This document shows positions 39,301 through 48,229 of a stretch of 64,000 bases of DNA, in pieces. Source of the stretch: Magnolia sinica (Eukaryota; Streptophyta; Magnoliopsida; Magnoliales; Magnoliaceae). A model generated the notes under the pieces. It ran no database searches. It was not told where the DNA came from and was given only the letters and a program-made list of their open reading frames with translations. The stretch's first letter is position 1; each line of letters begins with the position of its first letter. A program made the translations under genes and the position numbers. The stretch lies in assembly GCF_029962835.1 (NCBI RefSeq), contig NC_080577.1, positions 7,850,501 through 7,914,500 on the forward strand, in the 5' to 3' direction.

Positions 39301-42300
39301 CTTTAAGGGCTGCTTTCAGTCTAGAATTGATAGAAATGCATTGTTTTGTCATATGTTGAGACGATGACAACGACAACAGTGCAGATGACGACGTGAGGAC
39401 AGTGCAGTAGAAGATGGCTATAATGTCGACGACATCTAAGGAGGTTGCTGATGGCTCCAAAGACACAGACGAACGTACCAGGAAATCGGAAGGAGGCCCT
39501 TCAGAGTCCGAGGGGGAGGTCGGGAAAGGAGAATGGAAAAGAGCAGTGCGGCATAAGAGGAACAACGCAAACCGGGGCAAAAAAGCGAGCAGACTCGCAA
39601 CCTACCCTACCTTGTTCGTGAGAGGGTATCCGAAAGGGTGGCTCCCCATCAACTTCTCACGTGTTTTCGGCAGAGCAGGAGCGGTGATGGACGTAGTCAT
39701 GCCGAGAGATAAAACCAGTGGCGAGTATAGAGGTTTCGCCCTCATCAGGATGAGTTCAGCAGAGGCTGAACTCTCCAGAGCAGTTCTCATGCTCCATGGT
39801 GAGAGCTTCGGTGGGAACCCTTTGCTGGTCCAAAGGGCGCGCTTCGGCCCAGAACGACATTCCAGGAAACCAGATCCCTCACCCGTCATCGCTCCCAAGA
39901 GGGTGCAAAGGAATACACATCCATTAGGCGTGTCCCGAACCAATACCCTCTCTTTCAAGGAAATCCTCCTCGATCGAGTAGGGTCGCCAATCTCGTCAGA
40001 GCCTCTCAATCCCAACCATCCCTCCTCATCTGCATCCCCTGATCCAATGTAGGGCATAGGCAAGAGCTTGATGGAGTCTAATTCCGCTCAAGGTCTGCAT
40101 ATTCCGCAAGAGCGCTTGGAGAAATCGAAGGAGTTGCAGGATTTGGTCGTCATTACAACCAAAGAGGGGGCATCCATCTCTCAAGTGAGAGTGTGGATCG
40201 ATGGTTGCACAAGGATCCGGCCGGATTCTTATTCCATAAGACCGATCAGGTACAATGAGCTATGGTGTAAAGTCGCTCCGGGTTTCAGCACCGATAGGCT
40301 ACTGATGGCAGGAGCGATACATTCAGATAGTCCAGTTTTTAGAGTCCAAACCTGGGAAGACTTCTCTATCTTCGGTAAGGAAGACGTTTGAATCCCCATC
40401 TGGTGGATTCCCCTGGAACTCTGCTTCGAAGATTTCTTCGTTTTGGCCGCCTCCTTACTTGGTTCCTTCATCGAAGTTGACCCCTTGACAAAGAATGGCG
40501 AAGAGATGGGTGTCGCGAGGGTGCGTGTTCGACGGAACAAGGGAGAGTTGCTTCCCAACCATATCCAGATCTTTGCTGAAGGAAGATCGTTAAAGCTTCC
40601 CATCCAGAGGGAAGAGAGAGATACGACTGTTCCCAGGTGGGGCGCTTGGTGGAGATCGAAGGAAGTCGCCCCTCCTTTCATGGCGTCGGCTGCGACCCAG
40701 GGGCAGGAAGGTGTACGCATTCCGTGCTCCCAAAGACCATCGTTTACATCTCCCTCTGCCACAGTTGTCGCCCCTGACGCCTCGATCAGTCCCCCATCCC
40801 GAAGAGGGACGGGTGTCGACAAGGCGTCGACGCCTGGCCCGCATCTCACGCTCGCCTAAACATGTGCTCTCTCTGCTTCTGCCTTAGGTGCCAATCTCGA
40901 TGTTCCAGCTCCACGTCGTCGGAAAGGACGACAGAGATTGTGACACGTCAGCAGCTCTAGCGTTACAACGGCCAGCTTCAGTGCGCGCGTGGGAACTCTC
41001 GTCTCGGGAGTCCTTCGTGCGAGACCCAAACTCGAATCCGGGTTTGGCCGAGCTAATATTTCTTTTGGGCGACCTGGGTCCCATGAGTCGGGTCCTAATC
41101 CAGTGGAGTCAGATACCCTTTTTAATCTAAATTATCTTGTCCTTCCAAACCTGGGCCCCCATCGTATTTTGATTCCTTTTCATTCTAGAGATAAGGGCTC
41201 CCCTCCGTCTCTAGACTTCCATCCGAACCTGCTGTCCCCTCTCCAGATAGCCCGTGGCGTCGCCCCTGAGCTCAATCCCGCCCGTTGTAATCAATCTTGG
41301 CCTCCCGATGTCGAAGCAGATTTTGACAGTTTCTCCATGCAATCAGAGAACCCATCGTTGCCAATCTCCGGTCTCCCTTCCAGCCTCTCCACTTCCTCTG
41401 ATCAGACGAACCACGACCTTCTCATGCATTCCAGGAGGACAATCGAGTCGAGATTATAGAAGCCGAGCCCCTCTAGTGCTGTGCAGGCTCAGATCAAGCT
41501 TCTGTCAAAGAAGATGGTCTCAAGTTCATAGACGCTGTCCACAGAGCGAAGATGGTCGACGCTATTCACAAGAAAAAGTGGATCAGGGATGCTATTGGTC
41601 ATGTAGGAGATCCTTAGGCCTGTCTTTTGGGGATTGTCCTGAGGACTTCATTGCTCTATTTCAATGTGTAGAGTCGCGTGGGAGGCCTCTCTCAGCTTCA
41701 CCTTCCCCCCAACGACGAATCTCCAGGTCATGTTGTGGCAGAAATCTGCAGCACCTCAAATAGCAGTCCGGTGAACCGAACTCGATTAACCTATCCATGG
41801 CAAATCAGGGTAATCGACGCAGTATGGTAACCAAATGAAGATCATCTCCTGGAATGTTAGGGGAGTGGGATCCAAGTAGTAGAGATGCCTCATCAAAGAT
41901 CTCTGTAGCAGACAACCCAGATGTCATCTGTCTGCAGGAGACAAAAGTTCATCATTTCGACGATAGGCTGATGGGCACTCTATGGAGGGCTACAGACGCA
42001 AAATGGAGGGTGCTGGATTCTATTGGCAGTTCAGGAGGTATCCTCCTCGCGTGGAGGTCGTCTCAGTGGTCTCTGTAGAGTAGCAGGACTGGGAGGGATT
42101 GAGCTTCATCCATCAGAGCTTCCAAGGCCCCCTTTGTATCGTGGGAGACTTCAATGTCATCAGATCTGTTGCAGAGAAATCTCATGGGATGTGCAGCTCC
42201 CCTGCGATGGCATCTTTCTCGCAATGGATCGAATATCAGGAGCTAGTGGACCTTCCTCTGCTAGGTTCCAGATTCACTTGGTCCAACGGTCAAGCCTCTC

Positions 42301-45300
42301 CTATTCTCTCTCGCTTGGACAAATTTCTTCTCCAATGACTGGCTCGATCTTTACCCGGCGGTCTCTCAGTCGGTCCTCCTCAGAGTGACGTCCGACCATT
42401 CTCCCATCTTTCTCTCAAATGAGTATCAGAATTGGGGGCCAAAGCCCTTCAGGTTTGATTCCTCATGGCTTAGAATAGAAGGTTTTTATCAGATGATAGC
42501 TGAATGGTGGGCTGCTTTTCAGGTTGACGGTTTTGCAAGGTATGCTTTGTTTTCCAAACTGAAACAGCTGAAGGGGCAATTGAAGCAGTGGAAGTTGAAG
42601 AAATTTCGTGACAGAGAACAGGAAACAGATGCGCTGTTATCCGAGTTGCACATGATAGATCAGGAAACTGAATCCTTTTCCATGTCCCCTGTGTCGATGA
42701 GTAAAAGAATCCAGCTGATTCAATCTCTCTCCTCGAGGGCTCTTGAAAAGGAAATTGCTTGGAAGTAGAAGTCTAGAGCAAAGCGGATCAAGGAGGGAGA
42801 TAAGAATACCAACTGGTTCCACAGAGTTGCCAACATGCATGTCAGCTGCAACAAAATTTCCAGCATTGTTGTGAAAGGCATCAGAATTGAAGAAAAAGAT
42901 TCCATTGCTAAAGAGGCGATCTCGCACTTCAAGTCTCTGCTCAAAGACGAAGAGTGGCAGTGTCCTAGTTTGGATCAGCTCCATATAGACAGTATCTCGT
43001 CTGATGAAGCCACTCAGCTGGAAGCTCCGTTCTCTGTGGAAGAGGTGAAGTTGGCTATTGATGCTCTAGGCAGCGATAAGACATCGGGCCTGGATGGCTT
43101 CCCTATCCTGTTCTTCCAAAGCTTCTGGGAGGTCATCAGATTAGATGTTATGGCCTTCTTCAAGGAATTCTTTGCCAGAGGCAGATTGCCAAAGGGCTTA
43201 GGGGCTTCCTTTATAGCCCTTATCCCCAAAATGTCGGGGGCTGCCTCATTCCAGGACTTCAGACCAATCAATCTGGTTGGAGGGCCCTACAAAATTCTGG
43301 CGAAAGTCCTTGCGTCTCGGCTTAAGAAGGTGATTGGTAAGGTCATCTCAGGTCATCAAAGTACTTTCATAGCTGGAAGGCATATTATTGATAGCACTTT
43401 AATAGCTAATGAATGTCTAGATTCCAGCCATAGGTCCGGGGCGAAGAGTCTTGTTTGCAAATTAGACATCGAGAAAGCTTACGATCATGTGGATTGGAAA
43501 TTTCTGGATTACATGATGAAGAGGTTGGGCTTTGGGTTAAAATGACACAAGTGGATATGAGAATGCATCGGTTCGGTGCACTTCTTGGTTCTTCTCAACG
43601 GGTCCCCCAAGGGGTTTTTTAAGAGCTCAAGAGGTCTTCGGCAAGGCGACCCCCTCTCCCCTCTCCTCTTTCTCATGGTGGCCGAGGCCCTATCAAAGCT
43701 CCTCTTTAAAGGCCTTTCTATCGGCATCCAAGGAGGCATTCAAATCAAAGGGATGAGCAGCCTTATTTCGCACATTTAGTTCGCGGATGACACGCTGATC
43801 TTCTCTGAAGCTATCCCTGAGTTGTTGGAAAATCTGCGCGCAAGAATTTGCTGTTTTGAAGCCGTGTCGGGCCTGAGAGTCAATCTCACCAAAATCTAAG
43901 ATGTTTGGGGTCAACATCAAGTCCGAGGAGCTTGAATCTTTTGCAAGAATTCTTCATTGCTCACCTGCTGCCCTCCCGTCAATATTCGTGGGGCTGCCTC
44001 TATGCATTGGCAGTCCCCCAAAGTTCTACTAGGGGAAGGTCATCTCCAGAGTTCACAATTATTTGGCTAGATGGAAATGTCGCTATCTGTCGCTGGGTGG
44101 TCGCCTCACCCTTGTCAAAGCTGCCGCTCTACTACATGTCCCTGGTCAGATGCCCAGGCCAGATTATGTCTTCCATTGATAAATTAAGGCGCGACTTTCT
44201 CTGGCATGGCAAGGAAGAGAAGAAGTTTCACCTCCTGCGCTGGAAAGAGGTGTGTTCTCATCATAGAGCTGGTGGGGCTGGTGTTAAAGATTTAAAGGCT
44301 ATGAATCGGGCTCTCCTCGGTAAGTGGATTTGGAGATTAGGGACAGATAACGGGGCCCTGTGGAATTCGGTTAATAAAAGCAAATATGGTAAATCTCTGG
44401 GAGGTTGGTGGACCAATGCATCTTCAGCCTACAAGGCGTCGGCTATCTGGAAAGGTATTCTAAAGCAGAAAGAAGAAGTCCTAAAAGGTGTTGCTTTTGA
44501 GCTGGCTAAGGGGTCCAGTATTCGTTTTTGGACCGATCTTTGGGTAGGCAACTCCCCCCTGAACGAAAGATTCCCAAACATTTATCTTCTTCTAGGCCCT
44601 TCTAAGGACATCTTTGTAGCCGATTGCTATGACCTCATCGGCAACAGAATCGTGTGGAATCTGCCATGCGGACGTAATCTGCAGGACTGGGAAATCGCTG
44701 AATATGTGGAGTTATTGGATTGCATAGCCGCAGCTTCCCGAGATCAGTCCGCTGAAGATTCTTTAATTTGGAACCTGGAAAAGGATAGTGTTTTTTCTGT
44801 AAAATCCCTGTATAAATCTCGTCTTATCAGCCCAGTGGTCCCTGAAGCTCAGCAGGTCCACTGTATTTGGAAGTATTTGGCCCCGCCAAAGTTCTTGGTT
44901 TTCGGTTGGCTTGCGTGTAAGCAGAAAATCCTCACAGTTGATAATCTGCGCAAAAGAGGTATGTTTCTTGTCAACATATGCCTGTGCTGCATGCGGAACG
45001 AAGAGTCTGTGGATCATCTCCTGCTTCACTGTCCCTTCTCTTCCCTAATCTGGGCTGAGTTCTGCCTGCGGTTTAACGTCAGCTGGTGTGCCCCCAGATC
45101 GGGAGCCCTTTTCTTTCAAGCATGGCATAGGGTCAGTTTCTTTAAATCAGAACAATCCTATGGAGGATGGGTATTCTCGCGGTCTGGTGGGCAGTCTGGG
45201 AGGAAAGAAATCAGAGATGTTTTTCGGATGTTTCTATGTCAGCTTATGTGGTTATTTCTAGAGCTAAACGCCTACTGATTGAATGGGCGTTGCAAGTAGA

Positions 45301-45749
45301 TAGGCTAAAGGGTCAGGATCTTTGTTTTATTGGCCTGTAAGGAGTTTCTGCTCTCTCAGCAGATTCTTCTCCTTTTTAATATATATATCGTTATCTTTCA
45401 AAAAAAATAAAAATAAAAATTTGTGTGGACATGGATATATTTGAACTGCAAATTGCACAAATGTTGTTTTGTACTTGAATCTTTGTCGTTATTGCTGCAG
45501 ATCTATGGCGGAGTAACCATGAACAATATCCTTTGTCTGGCCGTTTTCTTGGGTCTCGTTTATGCGCGGCACTTGACGTGGGACTTCTCGGCCGAAGTGC
45601 TCGTCATCCTAATTGTTACTGTCGTAATGGGTCTCTTCACCAGCTTCCGAACCACGTTCCCACTCTGGACATGTGCGGTGGCATTCATTTTCTACCCATT
45701 TTCACTTGTGCTGGTTTACCTTCTCGACTATGTTTTTGGGTGGTCATAG
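23943..45749 (+). CDS. NCL: NCL-type Na+/Ca2+ exchanger with EF-hands (7 exons)
   Basis: Exons 23943-24321, 26870-27058, 31129-31310, 34866-35014, 35103-35370, 35451-35753 and 45501-45749 join in frame with GT-AG introns to give 572 residues, close to the roughly 580 I recall for the Arabidopsis protein. The protein has an N-terminal signal-like hydrophobic stretch (residues 5-15). The first alpha-repeat includes GALPDA (117-122) and the second PLATNSSEAV (461-470); these are the ion-binding motifs of the CaCA exchanger family. A cytosolic loop between them holds two EF-hand loops at 306-317 (D,D,N,S,E at 1,3,5,9,12) and 346-357. By family knowledge NCL proteins sit in plant endomembranes or the vacuolar membrane and move Na+ and Ca2+ in opposite directions, with Ca2+ sensing by the EF-hands; this is inferred here. 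All key residues are present and no stop interrupts the exons, so the gene looks functional. The 9.7-kb intron 6 contains a whole LINE. Confidence 0.93.
24453..24981. mobile_element. Foldback MITE in NCL intron 1
   Basis: Start GGAAGCGGATTGGGTGGTAA and end CCACCCAATCCGCTTCC form an inverted repeat that continues through ccacccatatccctggtgac and into the gtggggtccaccgtgatgt core. This is one of the best-preserved copies in the window. No exact TSD is visible (flanks tgctttttg-like and gattttagt). Confidence 0.82.
26870..27058 (+). CDS. NCL: NCL exon 2 (residues 127-189)
   Basis: The acceptor is CTGTGCAG|TATCC. The exon completes the first alpha-repeat with VSGLSGSK and a glycine-rich helix (GMGLLAGSTVMLLTLLWG). 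It ends in a hydrophilic loop. The donor is CTG|GTGTGT, phase 1. Confidence 0.9.
27990..28340. mobile_element. LTR-like relic in NCL intron 2
   Basis: The order gaattgcaaagaaatgg, gagagggataaataact, ccttttatagaccttaaatg and agattgatttcaaatc parallels the LTRs of the element at 32295-34470. No partner LTR or TSD was found; it is likely a decayed solo LTR of a related family. Confidence 0.5.
28383..29145. mobile_element. Foldback MITE in NCL intron 2 (TTTGGATGGGAGTAAATG type)
   Basis: The left arm (ggaggtaaatgaattggg... gtgtttggatgggagtaaatg) is the near-complement of the right arm (catttactcccatccaaac... caattcctccccatttacc). Arms are roughly 100 bp. It is unrelated to the GGCCCAC-core family. 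Reading frames of 66 and 125 codons through it are by-products of the palindrome. Confidence 0.75.
29905..30462. repeat. Recent tandem duplication in NCL intron 2
   Basis: The unit at 29905-30174 (270 bp) is repeated at 30175-30462 (288 bp). Differences are a few substitutions plus an insertion of about 18 bp containing an extra acagtaggctacat-like stretch. High similarity suggests a young duplication; no element ends are visible. Confidence 0.88.
31129..31310 (+). CDS. NCL: NCL exon 3 (residues 190-250)
   Basis: The acceptor is TTTGCAG|GTTCTGG. It encodes SGVTTDLQTSHAAKIM, a family-typical segment, then two transmembrane helices ending YCLYQ. The donor is CAG|GTATTC, phase 0. Confidence 0.9.
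32917..33118. repeat. 56-bp tandem repeat, ~3.6 copies
   Basis: cttgatccatgtgttcagaa starts at 32921, 32977, 33033 and 33089, and the intervening sequence is essentially identical in each unit. It lies inside the Ty3-type element. The flanking block agatgtttggatccaatc occurs on both sides (32886 and 33122), so a slightly larger segment was duplicated. Confidence 0.92.
33170..33880 (-). pseudogene. Ty3-type integrase / pol C-terminal remnant
   Basis: Conceptual minus-strand translation shows TKFQFSNAYHPQ and NEAVNKSLVNLF (33800-33860), the end of a Ty3 integrase core. Downstream are ADFAYI, SPQHVLDL, EGVMVMVYL and an LFEYHG-like tail (33270-33710). The frame is broken by stops and frameshifts, and a 42-bp segment is duplicated in tandem (33708-33791). 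No gag, protease or full reverse transcriptase remains. Confidence 0.75.
34866..35014 (+). CDS. NCL: NCL exon 4 (residues 251-299)
   Basis: The acceptor is GCCCAG|GTCTTT. It encodes the start of the large cytosolic loop, rich in basic residues (KRRLAYAKHKH), leading to the EF-hand domain. The donor is AGAA|GTTAGT, phase 2. Confidence 0.88.
35103..35370 (+). CDS. NCL: NCL exon 5, EF-hand pair (residues 300-389)
   Basis: The acceptor is AATTACAG|ATTATT. It contains EF-hand loop 1 DEDNNNFLSIRE and loop 2 DTSSDNKLSEDE, both with acidic or oxygen-bearing residues at the Ca2+-coordinating positions and glutamate at position 12. The usual central glycine (position 6) is replaced by asparagine in both. 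The donor is CGG|GTAAGT, phase 0. Confidence 0.92.
35451..35753 (+). CDS. NCL: NCL exon 6, second alpha-repeat (residues 390-490)
   Basis: The acceptor is ACGCAG|ATAACT. After an acidic loop it encodes two or three transmembrane helices and MPLATNSSEAVSAIIFA, the second ion-binding alpha-repeat. It ends TTSLTFSE. The donor is GAG|GTCAGT, phase 0. Confidence 0.92.
36117..38172. mobile_element. Non-coding DNA element in NCL intron 6
   Basis: The left end atggttctgaatatcaatat and the complement of the right end (tgttttgaatattagtatgg) are imperfect inverted repeats, followed by related ggcatatcggcc / cagccaatacagcc stretches. Possible flanking repeats are aatacaat and catacaat. The interior has a (TA)n run (36296-36356) and a ~163-bp imperfect direct repeat (36770-36840 and 36935-37005). 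It has poly-A/T tracts but no transposase. Class is uncertain. Confidence 0.5.
36296..36356. repeat. (TA)n microsatellite
   Basis: About 30 TA units inside intron 6 of the exchanger gene. Confidence 0.95.
39414..41459 (+). pseudogene. LINE ORF1 (RNA-binding gag-like), disrupted
   Basis: The first 212 codons are open. They include an RRM at about residues 65-143 with RNP2-like LFVRGYP (67-73) and RNP1-like YRGFALIRM (105-113). The same frame continues past stops at 40050, 40389, 40857, about 40941 and 41457. The segment after 40392 (PLELCFEDFFVLAASLLGSF) resembles the DUF4283-type domain of plant LINE and gag-like proteins. An intact ORF1 would bind the element's RNA; this one can at most give the RRM fragment. 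Confidence 0.85.
41835..45278 (+). pseudogene. LINE ORF2 (endonuclease-reverse transcriptase), disrupted
   Basis: Endonuclease motifs are SWNVRG (near 41850), LQETK (near 41935), GDFNVI (near 42145), RFTWSNG and SDHSP (42388). Reverse transcriptase motifs are SGLDGFP, FIALIPK, FRPINLVGG, LDIEKAYDHVDW, GLRQGDPLSP and FADD (43780-43791). A zf-RVT C terminus (44870-45060) has CLCC...HLLLHC spacing. Breaks include a double TAG right after the first endonuclease block, frameshifts near 41900, 42080 and 42340, and stops at 42766, 43543 and 43777. There are further shifts near 43900 and 44060. The stop at 43777 sits immediately before FADD. Confidence 0.9.
45501..45749 (+). CDS. NCL: NCL exon 7 (residues 491-572)
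   Basis: The acceptor is TTGCTGCAG|ATCTAT, only 66 bp downstream of the LINE's 3' TSD. It encodes the last transmembrane helices, with YGGVTMNN at the start and LLDYVFGWS before the TAG stop. The 3' UTR probably runs to about 45915; no clear AATAAA is present, only AT-rich signals near 45900. Confidence 0.92.
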   Translation: MYGGVTMNNILCLAVFLGLVYARHLTWDFSAEVLVILIVTVVMGLFTSFRTTFPLWTCAVAFIFYPFSLVLVYLLDYVFGWS

Positions 45750-46084
45750 ACTCCTTTCAAAACGAAGACAGAAAATCCATTTGGTTTTGCAGTCTGTATG
45801 ATGCGTTGGGGTTTGCTGTCCCAATGTTTTCTGTATTTTCCGGAACATGAGATTTGTTGTGGCTCGTCGTATTTTCTGGAACATGAGTTATGTAAATTTT
45901 CTTCTATATAATCAGCATTTTCCTGAGACTTGTCCGCCTCGCCCAAGGTTTCAGAGGAATGTGCTGGAACTCCCAGCTGGGCTCCTCTCGCTTGTGCCGA
46001 AGTGTGGAATCCAGTCCACACCACTCTTGCGTGCCCTGCCGTGTATGTGCCTAGCCCAAAAGTCTTGTCTGGTTTGCTCATCAG

Positions 46085-47819
46085 GTGAGCTGCATGTACG
46101 TTGAATGCGGACCATTTGCTACCCCCCCCTGGTGAACTACCTTGTCTTTCTACATGTGTGGCCCACCGGTTGAGTGGACCAGCTTTATTTTTCCTCAGGG
46201 CATGTTAATGGCAGAAATTACCTCTGATAAATGGCCCAGGTACAGAGCTCTTATGTCATGCAGCCATGCTGTCACCTGTCATCAGAAAAAAAAAAAAAAC
46301 ACAACCTAAACCAGTGTGGTCTGTTCTGCATATTGCTGAATCAAGAATCTGCTCGATCGGGATTATCAACTGATTTATAAAATAAAATAAAATAAAATAA
46401 ACATGGATCTAATCCTGTTAATGTTTTAAAGTTCAAATACCAGCGAAAGGCAGGAGATCCGGTCCCCATGGAGGGCAAGGTTTGAAGGCTCGGACGAGGC
46501 CCATGTGACTTGTTCAAGTTAACTCGGACCTGGCCGGACCACCCAATCTGGTTCAGTACCACGCATCAGAGCTTAAAAGTGAGGTTGAATGAGTCAGACT
46601 CAGCCAAGTTTGGGAACTGGGCTGAGTCACCCGACTCGGCCGAGTTGGGACTCGACTCAGGAACGTACGAGTCTTAAGACCTTGCCTGGAAGCATACGGA
46701 GCTGTAGTGTCTCCCTATCATGTACCATACACGTGGCTTCAGGCTTTCGTATGATAATATGAACCATCCATCCGTAGGCTCCATCATCGATTGGCCACTG
46801 ACAAAAATAGCCTGGACTGCCCAATGCTAACCATCCAATGAATATTTTCCCCACTGTCGATTCTTATGCCACCAATGGGTGCTACGGCCATTTAATGATC
46901 GAACCTATCAAACGAACGGTCCTATTTCATCCACAGCCCAGAAAAAAAATCCGATTAATCAAATGATTCTCGCTAGCATATAAATTAGACGATCAAGATT
47001 CATTCATGTACAAAATAGCATTTGATCAATCCATCTGGTGGGGCAGGTCACAGGCCTATGGGTCCAAAAAAAAAAAATCACTCTGGGAAGAAAATGCTAA
47101 GATGGATGGCTATAAAAGAGAAGGCCATCTTTGGGATGGATATGATTATCTGATTGCAGTATACTTTGCATAGAGACACATGGAGTGTGGGATGTAAGCG
47201 ATGGACGGTCAAGATATACGAGTTGAGTCGTCCCTTGGATTCAACAATCTTCGTGGGTTTTCTTAAACAGAACACGTACCATAAGTCGTGGTACTCTGCC
47301 ATCTTTCCTGGAAACACGCCACTTGTATAGGACATCAGTACCATGCCACATCATACTTCCCCAAAAGCAGGCTGATCCGTTCACTAGGTATGCTACACCT
47401 GTATGGTGGCTCAGACCATCGGTCGTCCATTGGTTCACAACGGTGTGGCTCAACCGATAAGAGTGAATGTAGTCTCAGGTGATTTTTCACGGTGGGGCCT
47501 ACTGTTTTCATGGTCCTGATGTCCAGTAGTTGAACTTGTATAGCTTGCCAACTGTACGGCCTAAATAATGTTAAAGGATAACTCGGGACTGTAGTCGTTG
47601 GATCTAGAGTAAAGTTTCAATGATCCAGAGCGTTGATCCAATGAGATATATGGCTGATAGGAACTGTCTGAAAAATATTCAAGCCTCAACTCGTAGTGGT
47701 ATCGGGCTTCTGTGGACCGCACGTCACACACGCAACACGGTGGGCCCGTGTGCTTTCCCTGTTGCGTGCCGTGCAACCTACCTGACTTTTAGTTCAGGCT
47801 GATATATATATATACACAC
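46085..47819. other. Intergenic, nothing firmly recognised
   Basis: The stretch 46440-46680 has gactcggccgagtt-like motifs as in the hAT-like subterminal regions, suggesting a decayed copy. The rest shows isolated A-runs (46287-46300, 47068-47078) and a (TA)n/(CA)n tract at 47803-47820. No gene. Confidence 0.4.
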
Positions 47820-48139
47820 GCACCTTTGCACACATGTCATGGGTGTTGAATCCGAATGATCCATAAGATGCGGAATCCCATGAAACCTTAGGGAGTGAAT
47901 TTTCACCCTGATCTAAGATTCTGGTGGGCCATAGCAAAGAGAAATTCAAATCAATGGAAGAAACTGTTTGCATTTTTCATGGCCCATCGAAAGTTTTGGT
48001 TCAAAGTAAAAATTGGCATAAGGGGGTTTCCATGAGGTTCTGCTTCATGTGGACCGTTCAGATTTTCGAGACTCATCAGATATAATGAGTTCTCAAAAAA
48101 GTTCGTATGTAGTACGTACGAACTCGTTCACAGGTGAGC
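47820..48139. mobile_element. ~320-bp repeat, inverted copy of 61246-61581
   Basis: caaatcaatggaagaaactg, gtttgcatttttcatggccc and gaactcgttcacaggtgagc match the complement of 61246-61581 with roughly 10% difference. Both copies sit beside (TA)n/(CA)n tracts. The far copy ends in short inverted termini GCTCACCT/AGGTGAGC; here only the AGGTGAGC end (48132-48139) remains. It is a probable short DNA element. Confidence 0.7.
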
Positions 48140-48229
48140 CTTCCTATCAACCGCCGGATTAGGCAAATGGTCCAGATGAAGATGCTCTTAACGTGAGCTT
48201 CAAAGACCAAGTTTCCTTCTCACGCAAGC

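Larger units (their letters stand above)
39243..45417 (+). mobile_element. Full-length L1-type LINE inserted in NCL intron 6
   Basis: It is flanked by aatttgtgtagacatgg (39226-39242) and aatttgtgtggacatgg (45418-45434), a 17-bp TSD with one mismatch. It ends in an A-rich tail (ttcaaaaaaaataaaaataa). The order is an RRM-containing ORF1, then an ORF2 with endonuclease, reverse transcriptase and zf-RVT regions, which is the standard plant L1 layout. Both ORFs carry stops and frameshifts, so this copy is dead. The near-perfect TSD suggests the insertion is younger than most MITEs here. Its orientation is the same as the host gene. Confidence 0.94.

Noticed and set aside
40229..40849. 206-codon minus-strand frame in the LINE
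   Set aside because: It is antisense to ORF1, whose frame shows RRM and DUF4283-like motifs.
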